A model generated the notes under the pieces. That model was not told where the DNA came from. It saw only the letters and a list, made by a program, of their open reading frames with translations, and searched no databases. The position numbers were made by a program, and so were the translations under genes. Positions 15,829 through 24,015 of a DNA stretch of 64,000 nt are shown piece after piece; position 1 is the stretch's first letter, and each line of letters opens with the position of its first letter. The stretch covers positions 868,001-932,000 of the forward strand of contig NZ_MUFV01000001.1 in assembly GCF_002017875.1 (NCBI RefSeq), written 5' to 3'. This stretch comes from Deinococcus sp. LM3. Its GTDB lineage: Bacteria; Deinococcota; Deinococci; Deinococcales; Deinococcaceae.

Positions 15829-15881
15829 TTGACTTCCGGAAGCGCTTCCGCTTTCAATGAAAGCCTACATGAAACGCTTCC
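15829..15881 (+). promoter_or_regulatory. Amylase promoter with LacI-type operators
   Basis: TTGACT (15829-15834), 18 bases, TTCAAT (15853-15858). Between them lies CGGAAGCGCTTCCG (15837-15850), a perfect 14-bp palindrome with the central CG of LacI/CcpA-family sites; TGAAACGCTTCCA (15869-15881) is a second likely half-perfect site about three helical turns away. Repression in the absence of maltodextrin is the simplest reading. Confidence 0.6.
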
Positions 15882-18800
15882 ATATGGTCGGGCGCGCCGG
15901 TGCCCTGGCAGCCCTCACGCTGTCCCTGTCGGCCTGCAGTCTCTTCAAAGCCCCCAGCACCCAGGCCCGCGAGTGGCAGGACGAGGTCATCTACTTCGCC
16001 ATGACCGACCGCTTCGCGAACGGTGAACCCAGCAACGACAACGGCCCCAACCGGGACGCCGGGGACCGCGCGGACCGCACCAATCCCCTGGCGTGGCAGG
16101 GCGGCGATTTTGCGGGCCTGAAAGCGAAAATCGAGGAAGGGTACTTTAAACGCATGGGGTTCACGGCGCTGTGGATCACGCCCGTCGTGCTGCAGGTGCC
16201 GGCCATTCCGGTCGGGGACGGCCCCAACCGGGGCAAGGCGTTCGCCGGGTACCACGGGTACTGGGCCGAGGATTTCAGGAAGATCGACCCGCACCTCGGG
16301 ACGCTCGACGAGTACCGGGCGTTGATCGCCACGGCGCACCGCAACGGCCTCAAGGTCATTCAGGACATCGTGGTGAACCACGCCGGGTACGGCGCGACCC
16401 TCACGAAAACGAACCCCGAGTGGTTCAACACCAAGGCGGACTGCGACGCCTCGGGCAACAAGACCACCGACTGCGATCTGGCGGGCCTGCCGGACTTCAA
16501 GCAGGACCTCCCGGCGGTCACGGCGTACCTGAACGACTTCGTGAAGTACTGGCGCGACACGACCGGCATCGACGGCCTGCGGATCGACACCATGAAGCAC
16601 GTCCCGGACGCGTACTGGAAACAGTTCTTCGCGGCGGGCGGGGCGGGCGACCCGGCGAAGATCTGGTCGGTCGGTGAGGTGTTCGACGGCAACCCCGCGT
16701 ACCTGGCGAGCTTCATGGACAAACTGGGGTCACCCAGCGTGTTCGACTTCGCGCTGTACTTCGCGCTCAAGGACCACCTGAGCAGCGCCGGCGGCAACCT
16801 GGACCGCGTGGCGGACGTGTTCGCGCAGGACGGCGCGTACCGCGACCCGACGCGCCTGACGACCTTCGTGGACAACCACGACGTGCGCCGCTTCGTCAGC
16901 GAGGTCACGGAGCGGGGCGGCACCGCCGCGCAGGCCGCCGAGCGACTGGACATGGCGCTGTCCACCCTGTACCTCTCGCGCGGCACGCCCAGCGTGTGGC
17001 AGGGCACCGAGATCGCGCAGGCCGGGCTGGGCGACCCGTACGGCAACACGCTGGGGCAGGGGAACCGCGAACCCATGGACTTCACGCGACTGGGCAGCAG
17101 CACGCTGGACGAGCGCCTGGGCGCCCTGGCCGCCGCCCGCAGCAAGTACCGGGCCCTGACACGCGGCGCGCAGCAGGAACTCTGGCGCCCGAACGGCGGC
17201 GCGCCCGTCCTGACGTACCGCCGCGTGGTGAGCGGCGTGACGGGCGCGGCGGGGCAACCGGTGGTGTTCGTGGTGAACAGCGGCGACACGGAACTGGACC
17301 TGGGCAGCCTGAGTGGCGGCGGGATTCCGCTGCTGGGCACCTTCGCGGGCGGCGCCCTGACCGAGGTGACGGGCCGCGCCAACACACTGAGCGTCAGCGG
17401 CGGCAAGCTGGTGGGCCGCGTGCCCGCCCGCAGTGTGCTGGCCGTCACCGCCCCGGCCGGCGCGGGCAGCAGCGGCACCGTGAACCCGGCCCTGCCGGAA
17501 CTGAGCGGCCTGAAGGTCACGGCGGGCGACGGGGCCGCCGAGCTGAGCTGGACGCCCGCCACAAACCCGGCCGTCAGCGGGTACCGCGTGTACGTGAAAG
17601 CGGCGGGCGGCAGCGAACGCCTGCTGAACTTCGCGCCCATTCCGGCCGCGCAGGCGTCGCTGCTGGCGCGCGGCCTGACGAACGAGACCGCCACGACCTT
17701 CCGGGTGGTCACGGTGGACAGCGCCGGCGCCGAGAGCCGGGGCGTGAGCGTGACCGGCACGCCGAGCGAGAAGAACACCGTGCCCGTCACGTTCAGCGTG
17801 GACGCCCGCAGCCAGGGCAACGGCCCCATCGAGCTGCGCCGCTTCGATACCGGCAACCAGATCGAGTACCCCATGACGCAGGACACGCGCGGGCAGTGGA
17901 AGACCACCCTGAACCTCCCACTGTTCCGCGAGGTGAAGTTCAAGTACGGGAACGACGCACCCGGCGCGAAGAACAGCGGTTACGAGGGCCCCGGCCAGGG
18001 CGACCGCAACCTGCTGGTGCGCGGCGGCGCGGCGTCCAGCGGCACGTACGACTTCACCGAGAAGCCCGCCCCGACCACCTTCATCGAGGGAACCGTCAAT
18101 GGGGGAACCGGGCCGCTGGGCGGCGCGCTGGTCGAGGCCAGCAGCCAGCCCGCCGGGGGGCAGACCGGCGCGGACCCGGCCCTGAACTACGCCCTGACCT
18201 TCCCGGACGGCCGGTACGTCCTGCCCGCCCCGGCCGGAACGCACACGCTGCGGGCCAGCGCGGACGGCTTCGAGGCGGCCACGCAGGACGCGGCGGCCCC
18301 GCAGACCGGCGTGAACTTCACCCTGGGTGCCCTGAGCGGCACGGTCGTCGGGAAGTACCGCATCGACGGCAAACTGACCGACTGGACCGCCCCGAAAGCC
18401 GCCGTGCAGAGCCCCGCCGCCGGCACCTTCGGCGCGGATAACAACTTCCAGGACCTGCGGGTGGACAGTGACGCGCAGTACCTGTACCTGGGCTACCGCT
18501 ACCGCGTGGCAGGCAACTCGGCCATCGTATACCTGGACACCGCCCCCGGCGGCGCCGCGCAGGCCGACAGCTTCGACGCCTGGAAACGCGCCGCCACCTT
18601 CAGCGGAGCCATGGGCGGCGTGGACGCCTTCATCGCCCGCTACGAGAATCAGGCCCCGGAACTGCGGCTGGTGGGCAGCGCGGCGGCCACCAGCGTCGTG
18701 AGCAGCAGCGCGTACACCGCCGTGAGCACCGGCACCCTGCCCGAACAGACCGTCGAGATGGCTATCCCCTGGTCCGCCCTGGGCCTCGGCGGCGCGCCGG

Positions 18801-18958
18801 CCGCCGGCCTGAACGTGGTGGGCGGCATCTTCGGCGGGGACGGGTACGGCGCCGGGGACATCATCCCGGACGCGGGCAGCACCCCGGCCGGCGCGAACAG
18901 CACCAACTGCGCGGACTCGTGCAGAGCGACCTTTACCGCGCCCGTCCGGGTGCCGTAA
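15869..18958 (+). CDS. Secreted alpha-amylase (GH13) lipoprotein with C-terminal binding domains
   Basis: About 1029 residues. The start at 15869 is taken because the promoter would begin transcription near 15865; an in-frame ATG at 15857 lies within the -10. A lipoprotein signal (LSLSACSLF) is followed by a GH13 barrel: nucleophile Asp in GLRIDTMKH (about 239), acid/base Glu in WSVGEVFDG (about 269) and Asp in FVDNHDVRR (about 338). After the barrel come a fibronectin-III-like domain (about 545-640), a CBM-like segment, a carboxypeptidase-regulatory-like beta domain (GTVNGGTGPLGGALVEA) and a C-terminal DOMON/CBM9-like module. It would hydrolyse starch or maltodextrin at the cell surface. LacI-type operators precede it. 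Confidence 0.88.
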   Translation: MKRFHMVGRAGALAALTLSLSACSLFKAPSTQAREWQDEVIYFAMTDRFANGEPSNDNGPNRDAGDRADRTNPLAWQGGDFAGLKAKIEEGYFKRMGFTALWITPVVLQVPAIPVGDGPNRGKAFAGYHGYWAEDFRKIDPHLGTLDEYRALIATAHRNGLKVIQDIVVNHAGYGATLTKTNPEWFNTKADCDASGNKTTDCDLAGLPDFKQDLPAVTAYLNDFVKYWRDTTGIDGLRIDTMKHVPDAYWKQFFAAGGAGDPAKIWSVGEVFDGNPAYLASFMDKLGSPSVFDFALYFALKDHLSSAGGNLDRVADVFAQDGAYRDPTRLTTFVDNHDVRRFVSEVTERGGTAAQAAERLDMALSTLYLSRGTPSVWQGTEIAQAGLGDPYGNTLGQGNREPMDFTRLGSSTLDERLGALAAARSKYRALTRGAQQELWRPNGGAPVLTYRRVVSGVTGAAGQPVVFVVNSGDTELDLGSLSGGGIPLLGTFAGGALTEVTGRANTLSVSGGKLVGRVPARSVLAVTAPAGAGSSGTVNPALPELSGLKVTAGDGAAELSWTPATNPAVSGYRVYVKAAGGSERLLNFAPIPAAQASLLARGLTNETATTFRVVTVDSAGAESRGVSVTGTPSEKNTVPVTFSVDARSQGNGPIELRRFDTGNQIEYPMTQDTRGQWKTTLNLPLFREVKFKYGNDAPGAKNSGYEGPGQGDRNLLVRGGAASSGTYDFTEKPAPTTFIEGTVNGGTGPLGGALVEASSQPAGGQTGADPALNYALTFPDGRYVLPAPAGTHTLRASADGFEAATQDAAAPQTGVNFTLGALSGTVVGKYRIDGKLTDWTAPKAAVQSPAAGTFGADNNFQDLRVDSDAQYLYLGYRYRVAGNSAIVYLDTAPGGAAQADSFDAWKRAATFSGAMGGVDAFIARYENQAPELRLVGSAAATSVVSSSAYTAVSTGTLPEQTVEMAIPWSALGLGGAPAAGLNVVGGIFGGDGYGAGDIIPDAGSTPAGANSTNCADSCRATFTAPVRVP

Positions 18959-18997
18959 GGACGCCGGGGCCGTCGCGGCCCGTACACTGAAGCGAGC

Positions 18998-19027
18998 GGC
19001 GGGAGGCGCAGTGAGTGGCCTCCCGCC
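18998..19027. terminator. Intrinsic terminator after the amylase
   Basis: Perfect 10-bp stem GGCGGGAGGC/GCCTCCCGCC followed by TTCTCT, 40 bases after the amylase stop. Confidence 0.7.
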
Positions 19028-19045
19028 TTCTCTGCTCCGTTCGGG

Positions 19046-19078
19046 CTGACATTCCCATGACATTTGGGCGGACAATCA
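19046..19078 (+). promoter_or_regulatory. Pho-box-like triple direct repeat
   Basis: Three 11-bp units in phase: CTGACATTCCC, ATGACATTTGG, GCGGACAATCA. The 11-bp period with a conserved (T)GACA core is the geometry of PhoB binding sites. GACAAT (19071-19076) can also serve as -10. It stands in front of genes for phosphate uptake, which supports the reading. Confidence 0.55.
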
Positions 19079-19089
19079 GGAGGATTGTC

Positions 19090-19728
19090 ATGGTTCTGTC
19101 TAAATTCATGCCCACCAACCCCAAATTCAGCCTGAAGTTCGCTGAAGCCGCCCGTAACGCCCATGTCACCGCCAGCGCGCTGGTCGATCTGCTCGAGAAC
19201 TACACCGACGTGGAAGCCAAGGTGCAGCGCGTCCGCGACCTGGAACACGAGGGCGATCGCCTGACGGGCGAGATCACCAACCTGCTCGCCGAGTCCTTCA
19301 TCGTGCCGTTCGACCGTGAGGACATCATCAGTCTGAACAACGAACTCGATGACCTCGTGGACGACCTGGAGGATGCCGCGCGCAAGCTCAGCCTGTACGG
19401 CGTGGAAAAGCCCCTGCCGCAGATGGCGCAGCTGGCCCGCGTGGTCGAGCAGCAGTGCGCGCTGCTGGCCCAGGGCATGCCGCTGATCGAGAACAAGGGC
19501 CAACTGGGCGAACTGGCCCGCATCGCCCGCGAGATCCGCGCGCTGGAGGATCAGGGCGACACCATCAGCGACGAGGTGCAGCGTCACCTGTACGACGGCG
19601 TGAACGACGTGCCGGGCATGATCCGCGCCATGCGTGGCGGCGAGATCGTGGCCCTGATCGAGGACGCCAGCGATCAGGCGCAGCGGGTCGCCAAGACGGT
19701 CGAAAGCATCCTGCTGAAGAACGCCTGA
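19090..19728 (+). CDS. DUF47/PhoU-like phosphate transport accessory protein
   Basis: A 212-residue helical protein of the DUF47 (Pit accessory, PhoU-like) family: EAARNAHVTASALVDLLENY, DLEHEGDRLTGEIT, then FIVPFDREDIISLNNELDD with the Glu/Asp-rich motifs that bind metal. AGGAGG lies 7 bases before the ATG, so the short start is chosen. It is 19 bases upstream of a PiT transporter and almost surely in one operon, with the role of gating or tuning phosphate uptake. Confidence 0.9.
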   Translation: MVLSKFMPTNPKFSLKFAEAARNAHVTASALVDLLENYTDVEAKVQRVRDLEHEGDRLTGEITNLLAESFIVPFDREDIISLNNELDDLVDDLEDAARKLSLYGVEKPLPQMAQLARVVEQQCALLAQGMPLIENKGQLGELARIAREIRALEDQGDTISDEVQRHLYDGVNDVPGMIRAMRGGEIVALIEDASDQAQRVAKTVESILLKNA

Positions 19729-19747
19729 GCGCCGGGACCGGACTGTT

Positions 19748-20743
19748 ATGGATCTCCTGCTGATCGGCTTTCTTCTGATTATCTTCCTGGCGCTGGCCTT
19801 CGATTTCATCAACGGCTTTCACGACACGGCCAACGCGATCGCCACGTCGGTCGCCACGAAGGTCCTGACGCCCGCGCAGGCCATCGCCATGGCCGCCATC
19901 CTGAACGTGGTGGGCGCGCTGGCAGGTACGGCCGTCGCGAAGACCATCGCCACGTCCATCGTCCCGCAGGAGTACGCGACCCTGCAACTGACCGGCGCGG
20001 CCCTGCTGAGCGCCATCTTCTGGAACCTGTTCACGTGGTGGAAGGGTCTGCCCAGCAGTTCCAGTCACGCGCTGATCTTCTCGCTGGTGGGGGCCGGGGT
20101 CGCCGCCGGCGGCTGGGGCATCATCATTCCCAAGGGCGTGCAGAAGACCGTGACCGGGCTGTTCACCAGTCCGCTGCTGGGCTTCCTGGTCCCGATCGTG
20201 CTGATGGCGCTGCTGTCCTGGCTGGTGCTGCGGCACATGCGGCCCCGCACCGTGACCGGCACGTTCCGCTGGTTGCAGATCGGCTCGGCGGCCTTCATGG
20301 CCTTCAGTCACGGCGGGAACGACGCGCAGAAGGCCATGGGCATCATGACCTTCGCCCTGAGCGCCTACCTGGGCACGCAGGTCGAGCAGGTGCCGCTGTG
20401 GATCATCCTGTCGGCCGCCGCCGCGATGGGCCTGGGCACCAGCGTGGGCGGCTGGCGGATCATCAAGACCATGGGCTTCAAGGTCGTGGACCTCAAACCC
20501 GTGGACGGCTTCGTGGCCGAGGCCAGCGCCGCCGCCATCATCACGGGCGCGACCGCGCTGGGCATCCCGGTCAGCACCACGCACACCATCAGCACCAGCA
20601 TCATGGGCGTGGGCACCACCAAGGGCTTCCGCAAGGTGAAGTGGCAGGTCGCGGGGCGCATCATGCAGGCGTGGGTGTTCACGATTCCCGTGTGCATCGC
20701 GCTGGGCTGGCTGTTCCACAAGGCGCTGCTGCTGCTGGGCTGA
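19748..20743 (+). CDS. pit: PiT family inorganic phosphate transporter
   Basis: A 331-residue membrane protein of the PiT family with both signature repeats: DFINGFHDTANAIATSVAT near the N-terminus and FSHGGNDAQKAMG in the middle, plus SSSHALIFSLVG and VSTTHTISTSIMG. Some ten hydrophobic segments are seen. It would take up phosphate with a cation. Paired with the DUF47 gene under the Pho-box-like promoter. Confidence 0.93.
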   Translation: MDLLLIGFLLIIFLALAFDFINGFHDTANAIATSVATKVLTPAQAIAMAAILNVVGALAGTAVAKTIATSIVPQEYATLQLTGAALLSAIFWNLFTWWKGLPSSSSHALIFSLVGAGVAAGGWGIIIPKGVQKTVTGLFTSPLLGFLVPIVLMALLSWLVLRHMRPRTVTGTFRWLQIGSAAFMAFSHGGNDAQKAMGIMTFALSAYLGTQVEQVPLWIILSAAAAMGLGTSVGGWRIIKTMGFKVVDLKPVDGFVAEASAAAIITGATALGIPVSTTHTISTSIMGVGTTKGFRKVKWQVAGRIMQAWVFTIPVCIALGWLFHKALLLLG

Positions 20744-20773
20744 TCACCGCCCGACCAGAAGCTGAAGTGAAAT

Positions 20774-20808
20774 TGGGGGAGGACGGGCGCCATGGGTGTG
20801 CCGTTCTC
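20774..20808. terminator. Imperfect bidirectional terminator
   Basis: GGGGGAG...CTCCCCC arms around GACGGGC/GCCGTT, placed between the convergent pit and cobalamin-binding genes. Confidence 0.5.
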
Positions 20809-20837
20809 CCCCACTGCCTTGTAGCACCCTTCGGAGT

Positions 20838-21752
20838 TCAGCCCCGGATGCGTTCGCTCTGGCCGGGGGTGGCTTCACCGCGTAGCAGGGCCGCCAGGAC
20901 CTCGGCGCCGCGCACCACGCCCAGCGCCGGGCGGCTGAACAGGGCGTTCGCGTCCACCGCCCACACCTGTCCCAGCGGCCGCTGCGGGTCCAGGGCGCGG
21001 GCGAACGCGACGTTGTCGCCCAGCCCGTACCCGCAGCACAGGACGACCGTCACGTCGGGCCGCAGGGCCTCGATCTGTGCCCAGCCCGCGCGGCCCGAAT
21101 CGGTGCCGGCGGCGCCCAGCACGTTCACGCCGCCCGCCCGCTCGACCTGCTCGGGCACCCAGTGACCGCCGTAGAAGGGCGGGTCCGTCCACTCCAGCGT
21201 CAGGACGCGCGGCGGGTGCGGGACGGGCTGCACGGCGTCCCAGCGGGCCTGCGCCTGCGCGGCCAGCGCCCCGGCGCGCTCCGGCACGCCAGCCGCGTCG
21301 CCCAGCGCCCGCAGGTCGTCCAGGATGCCGCTCAGGCAGCGGCCCTCCAGGCTCAGGACGTTCGCGGCGGGCAGGCAGCCCGGCAGGTACCGCACGGCCG
21401 CCTCGATGGTGCCGGGCGTGACGGCGCAGACCTCGCACACGCCCTGCGTGACCACCAGGTCCGGGTTCAGGGCGTCCAGCAGCGGGCCGTCCACCTGATA
21501 CAGCGCGCGGCCCTCGCGGACGGCGTCGCTGACGGCCCGGTCGATCTCGGCCTGCGGGGCGGCGCTGTCCACGATGGACCGGGTCAGGACCGGCAGTGAC
21601 CGCGCCTGCGGGTGGTCGCAGGAGTGACTGACACCCACCACCCGCCCGCCCAGACCCAGATCGAACAGCAGGTCGGTGGCGCTGGGCAGCAGGCTCACGA
21701 TGCGGGTCGGGGCCGGTCGGTCGGCGGGAGCGGTGGAGGCCGGGTGGGTCAT
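20838..21752 (-). CDS. BtuF-like cobalamin/metal-chelate binding protein
   Basis: A 304-residue protein with the helical-backbone binding fold of COG0614: RIVSLLPSATDLLFDLGLG, VVGVSHSCDHP, a Cys pair in TQGVCEVCAVTPG, and WAQIEALRPDVTVVL. It lacks an export signal, so it is probably cytoplasmic, like other stand-alone members in Deinococcus-Thermus. No permease or ATPase gene is next to it. The start at 21752 follows TACCCT (21759-21764) by 6 bases, a leaderless layout; a longer reading begins in non-coding sequence. The ligand (cobamide or ferric chelate) is inferred from family. Confidence 0.8.
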   Translation of the reverse strand: MTHPASTAPADRPAPTRIVSLLPSATDLLFDLGLGGRVVGVSHSCDHPQARSLPVLTRSIVDSAAPQAEIDRAVSDAVREGRALYQVDGPLLDALNPDLVVTQGVCEVCAVTPGTIEAAVRYLPGCLPAANVLSLEGRCLSGILDDLRALGDAAGVPERAGALAAQAQARWDAVQPVPHPPRVLTLEWTDPPFYGGHWVPEQVERAGGVNVLGAAGTDSGRAGWAQIEALRPDVTVVLCCGYGLGDNVAFARALDPQRPLGQVWAVDANALFSRPALGVVRGAEVLAALLRGEATPGQSERIRG

Positions 21753-21824
21753 CCGTCCAGGGTACGGCCCGCCGCGCTCCGGCGTGGTGTGGCCGCGCCA
21801 CCGGGCGACACGCGCAGACCACAG

Positions 21825-21878
21825 GACAGGGAAGCGGGGCCTTCCGTCACTGCCGTCCGGAGGCCCCGCTTCCCTGTC
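21825..21878 (-). terminator. Very long perfect hairpin
   Basis: Arms 21825-21842 and 21861-21878 pair over 18 bases without mismatch (GACAGGGAAGCGGGGCCT with its complement), loop 18. It lies downstream of the secreted Gly/Ser-rich gene and upstream of the cobalamin-binding gene on the same strand. There is no T run, so it may end or stabilise the upstream transcript. Confidence 0.65.
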
Positions 21879-21958
21879 GTTCATCCCTGTGCCCTGCTCT
21901 ATGCGCTGTCTCTATCTATCTGTGCGCTTGGGTATTAACACCCGCTGCCGTCTGTTCC

Positions 21959-22372
21959 TCAGGGGCGTTCGGTGCTGCCGCTGGCGTTCACGCCGAGGTT
22001 CAGGGCGCTGGTGAGGCCGCCGAGCAGGCCGGCGCTGCCCTGGCTGTTGCTGCCGCTGACGCCCAGCAGCCCGCTCAGGGCGCCGGATAGGCCCACGTTC
22101 AGGCTGCCCTCGCTGCCCGATTCCAGGCCTTCACGGTCGGTGGTGGTGGTGCTGCCGCTGGCGTTCACGCCGACGTTCAGGGCGCTGTCGACCGCGCCGA
22201 GCAGGCTGGCGCTGCCCGCGCCGTCACTGCCCTGCGCCTGTCCTGCGAGGCCCGCACCCAGTCCGGCGCCGAGGTTCACGCCGACGCTGCCGGTGCTGCT
22301 GGTCTGCGCCGAGGCGACACCGGCGGTCAGGGCGAGGGCGGTCAGGGCGGTCATCATCTTGGTCTTGGTCAT
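21959..22372 (-). CDS. Secreted Gly/Ser-rich protein with internal repeat
   Basis: A 137-residue protein with a clear signal peptide (MTKTKMMTALTALALTAG, cleavage near ASA-QT). The mature part is low complexity, rich in Gly, Ser, Leu and Asn, and holds a duplicated segment: LLGAVDSALNVGVNASGST and LLGGLTSALNLGVNASGST. GGAGG lies in front of the ATG at 22372. No known family is recognised; the regular Gly/Asn/Ser pattern suggests an extended or beta-structured surface protein. It is transcribed alone. Confidence 0.7.
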   Translation of the reverse strand: MTKTKMMTALTALALTAGVASAQTSSTGSVGVNLGAGLGAGLAGQAQGSDGAGSASLLGAVDSALNVGVNASGSTTTTDREGLESGSEGSLNVGLSGALSGLLGVSGSNSQGSAGLLGGLTSALNLGVNASGSTERP

Positions 22373-22828
22373 GGTGGTTCCTCCTGGCACCGATGATGCG
22401 GGCGCCGTGTGGCACGACCTTGAGAGGATCGCGGTGACCCTTGCGACTTGCGCCGCCCACCCTCATGCGGGCCGGGGCCGGTCGAGGGCCGGGAAGGGCG
22501 TGTGGCACGGTCAGGGTCGTGCCCGGGCGGCCGGGCGCCCGTCTGAGAAAACCGTTTATTTCCGCGCTGCGTGCGGGTACCGGGTCATCCGATCCGGCCA
22601 GCCCGGCATACGCGCGTGCGGTTGAAGTTCGCGCAGCGGGATTCGGGCAGCCGGGGGGATTCGTGCAGCCGGGTGCAGTCCGGCACGGCCGGGTCGGTCG
22701 GACGACCGCGCCACCCCGCCCGCGCGGCAGTGGGGAGGTCCGGGTACCCGCCGGCCGTATGAGAGGCCGCGTTGGCAGGCTGTTCACGCAGCGCCGCGCC
22801 GGGACGGGCGGGGCACACAATGGCAGCC
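22373..22828. other. Intergenic region, 456 bp
   Basis: Lies between divergent genes. It holds a hairpin GGCACG/CGTGCC (about 22504-22523) whose arm GGCACGACC is also found at about 22411, and a direct repeat of 18 bases with a few mismatches (ATTCGGGCAGCCGGGGGG and ATTCGTGCAGCCGGGTGC, about 22641-22677). CACAAT (22816-22821) 7 bases before the SDR start is a weak leaderless -10. No convincing gene. Confidence 0.4.
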
Positions 22829-23857
22829 ATGCGAGTCCCGACACGTCTGCTCCTGACGGCCGCCGCTGCCCTGGCGGCCCGACGCGCCCTTCATTCCCCG
22901 GCCGGCCGGTACGACCTGACGGGCCGGAGCGTGCTGATCACCGGCGGCTCGCGCGGGCTGGGGCTGGCGCTGGCGCAGGAGTGCCTGTCGCGCGGCGCGA
23001 ACGTCACGCTGATGGCCCGCACTGCCGACGATCTGCGCCGGGCGCAGGACCGCCTGAACGCCGGGCCTCGCGTGCAGACCGTGACGGGCGACGTGCGCCG
23101 CGACGGGGACGCCGAGCGGGCCGTGCAGGAAGCCCTGCGCGCCCACGGCCGGCTGGACGTGCTGCTGAACAACGCCGGCATCATCCAGATCGGGCCGGAG
23201 GCGAACACCACCGAGCAGGATTACCGCGACGCGCTGGAGGTGAACACGCTGGGGCCGCTGCGGATGGTCCGCGCGGCCCGGCCCTACCTGCGCGGGGGCG
23301 GCCGGGTGCTGATCGTGTCGTCGGTGGGGGGGCGGGTGGCGATTCCGCACCTGGGGCCGTACTCGGTCAGCAAGTTCGCGTCGGCGGGGCTGGGGCAGGC
23401 GCTGCGGGCGGAACTGGCCCGCGAGGGAATCGTGGTCAGCACGGTCCTGCCGGGCCTGATGCGCACCGGCAGTCCCCTGAACGCGCCGGTGAAGGGGCAG
23501 GTGCGGCGCGAGTACGCGCTGATCGCCACGCTGGCCACGCTGCCGGTGGTGTCGCTGGACGCCTCCGAGGCGGCGCGGCGGATCCTGAACGCCCTGGAGG
23601 CCGGCCGCGCGGAAACCATGATCGGCGGTCCTGCGGCGGTGCTGCGCGCCGTGCAGGGGGCCGCCCCGGAACTGACGGCGTCCCTGATGGGCTTCGCGGC
23701 GCGGCTGCTGCCGGGGCCAGCAGCGTCGAACCGGGCGGTGACGGGCCGGGACGCCGAGGGGACGTTCACTCAGGGAAATCCCATGAAGCGGGCCGCCGAG
23801 GGAACCTTCAATCAGCGCCGGGTGCACGGGCGCGGGCCGGGTGACCGGGAAGACTGA
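22829..23857 (+). CDS. Short-chain dehydrogenase/reductase with repeat tail
   Basis: A 342-residue classical SDR: cofactor motif TGGSRGLG (residues about 38-45), structural NNAG, catalytic Ser in VSSVGG, and YSVSK with Tyr and Lys. An N-terminal hydrophobic Ala-rich stretch precedes the domain. The last 40 residues carry a short duplication, AEGTFTQ and AEGTFNQ, unlike the usual end of the family. The Arg-rich pocket after the Gly motif (MARTADDLRRAQ) suggests NADP(H). The substrate is unknown. Confidence 0.85.
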   Translation: MRVPTRLLLTAAAALAARRALHSPAGRYDLTGRSVLITGGSRGLGLALAQECLSRGANVTLMARTADDLRRAQDRLNAGPRVQTVTGDVRRDGDAERAVQEALRAHGRLDVLLNNAGIIQIGPEANTTEQDYRDALEVNTLGPLRMVRAARPYLRGGGRVLIVSSVGGRVAIPHLGPYSVSKFASAGLGQALRAELAREGIVVSTVLPGLMRTGSPLNAPVKGQVRREYALIATLATLPVVSLDASEAARRILNALEAGRAETMIGGPAAVLRAVQGAAPELTASLMGFAARLLPGPAASNRAVTGRDAEGTFTQGNPMKRAAEGTFNQRRVHGRGPGDRED

Positions 23858-24015
23858 GCCTTCACGCGGGGGTCACACAGTGCGCCCAGATGCAAAGAAA
23901 CCCTGGCGAACAGGCTTGACTGGCCGCACCGGCTTTACCGCGCCACGCGCGCCGCGCTCCTCTCCACTGCTCCTCTTTCATCCTTCTCTCCTTTCTTTCT
24001 GCCGGAGGTCATCCC

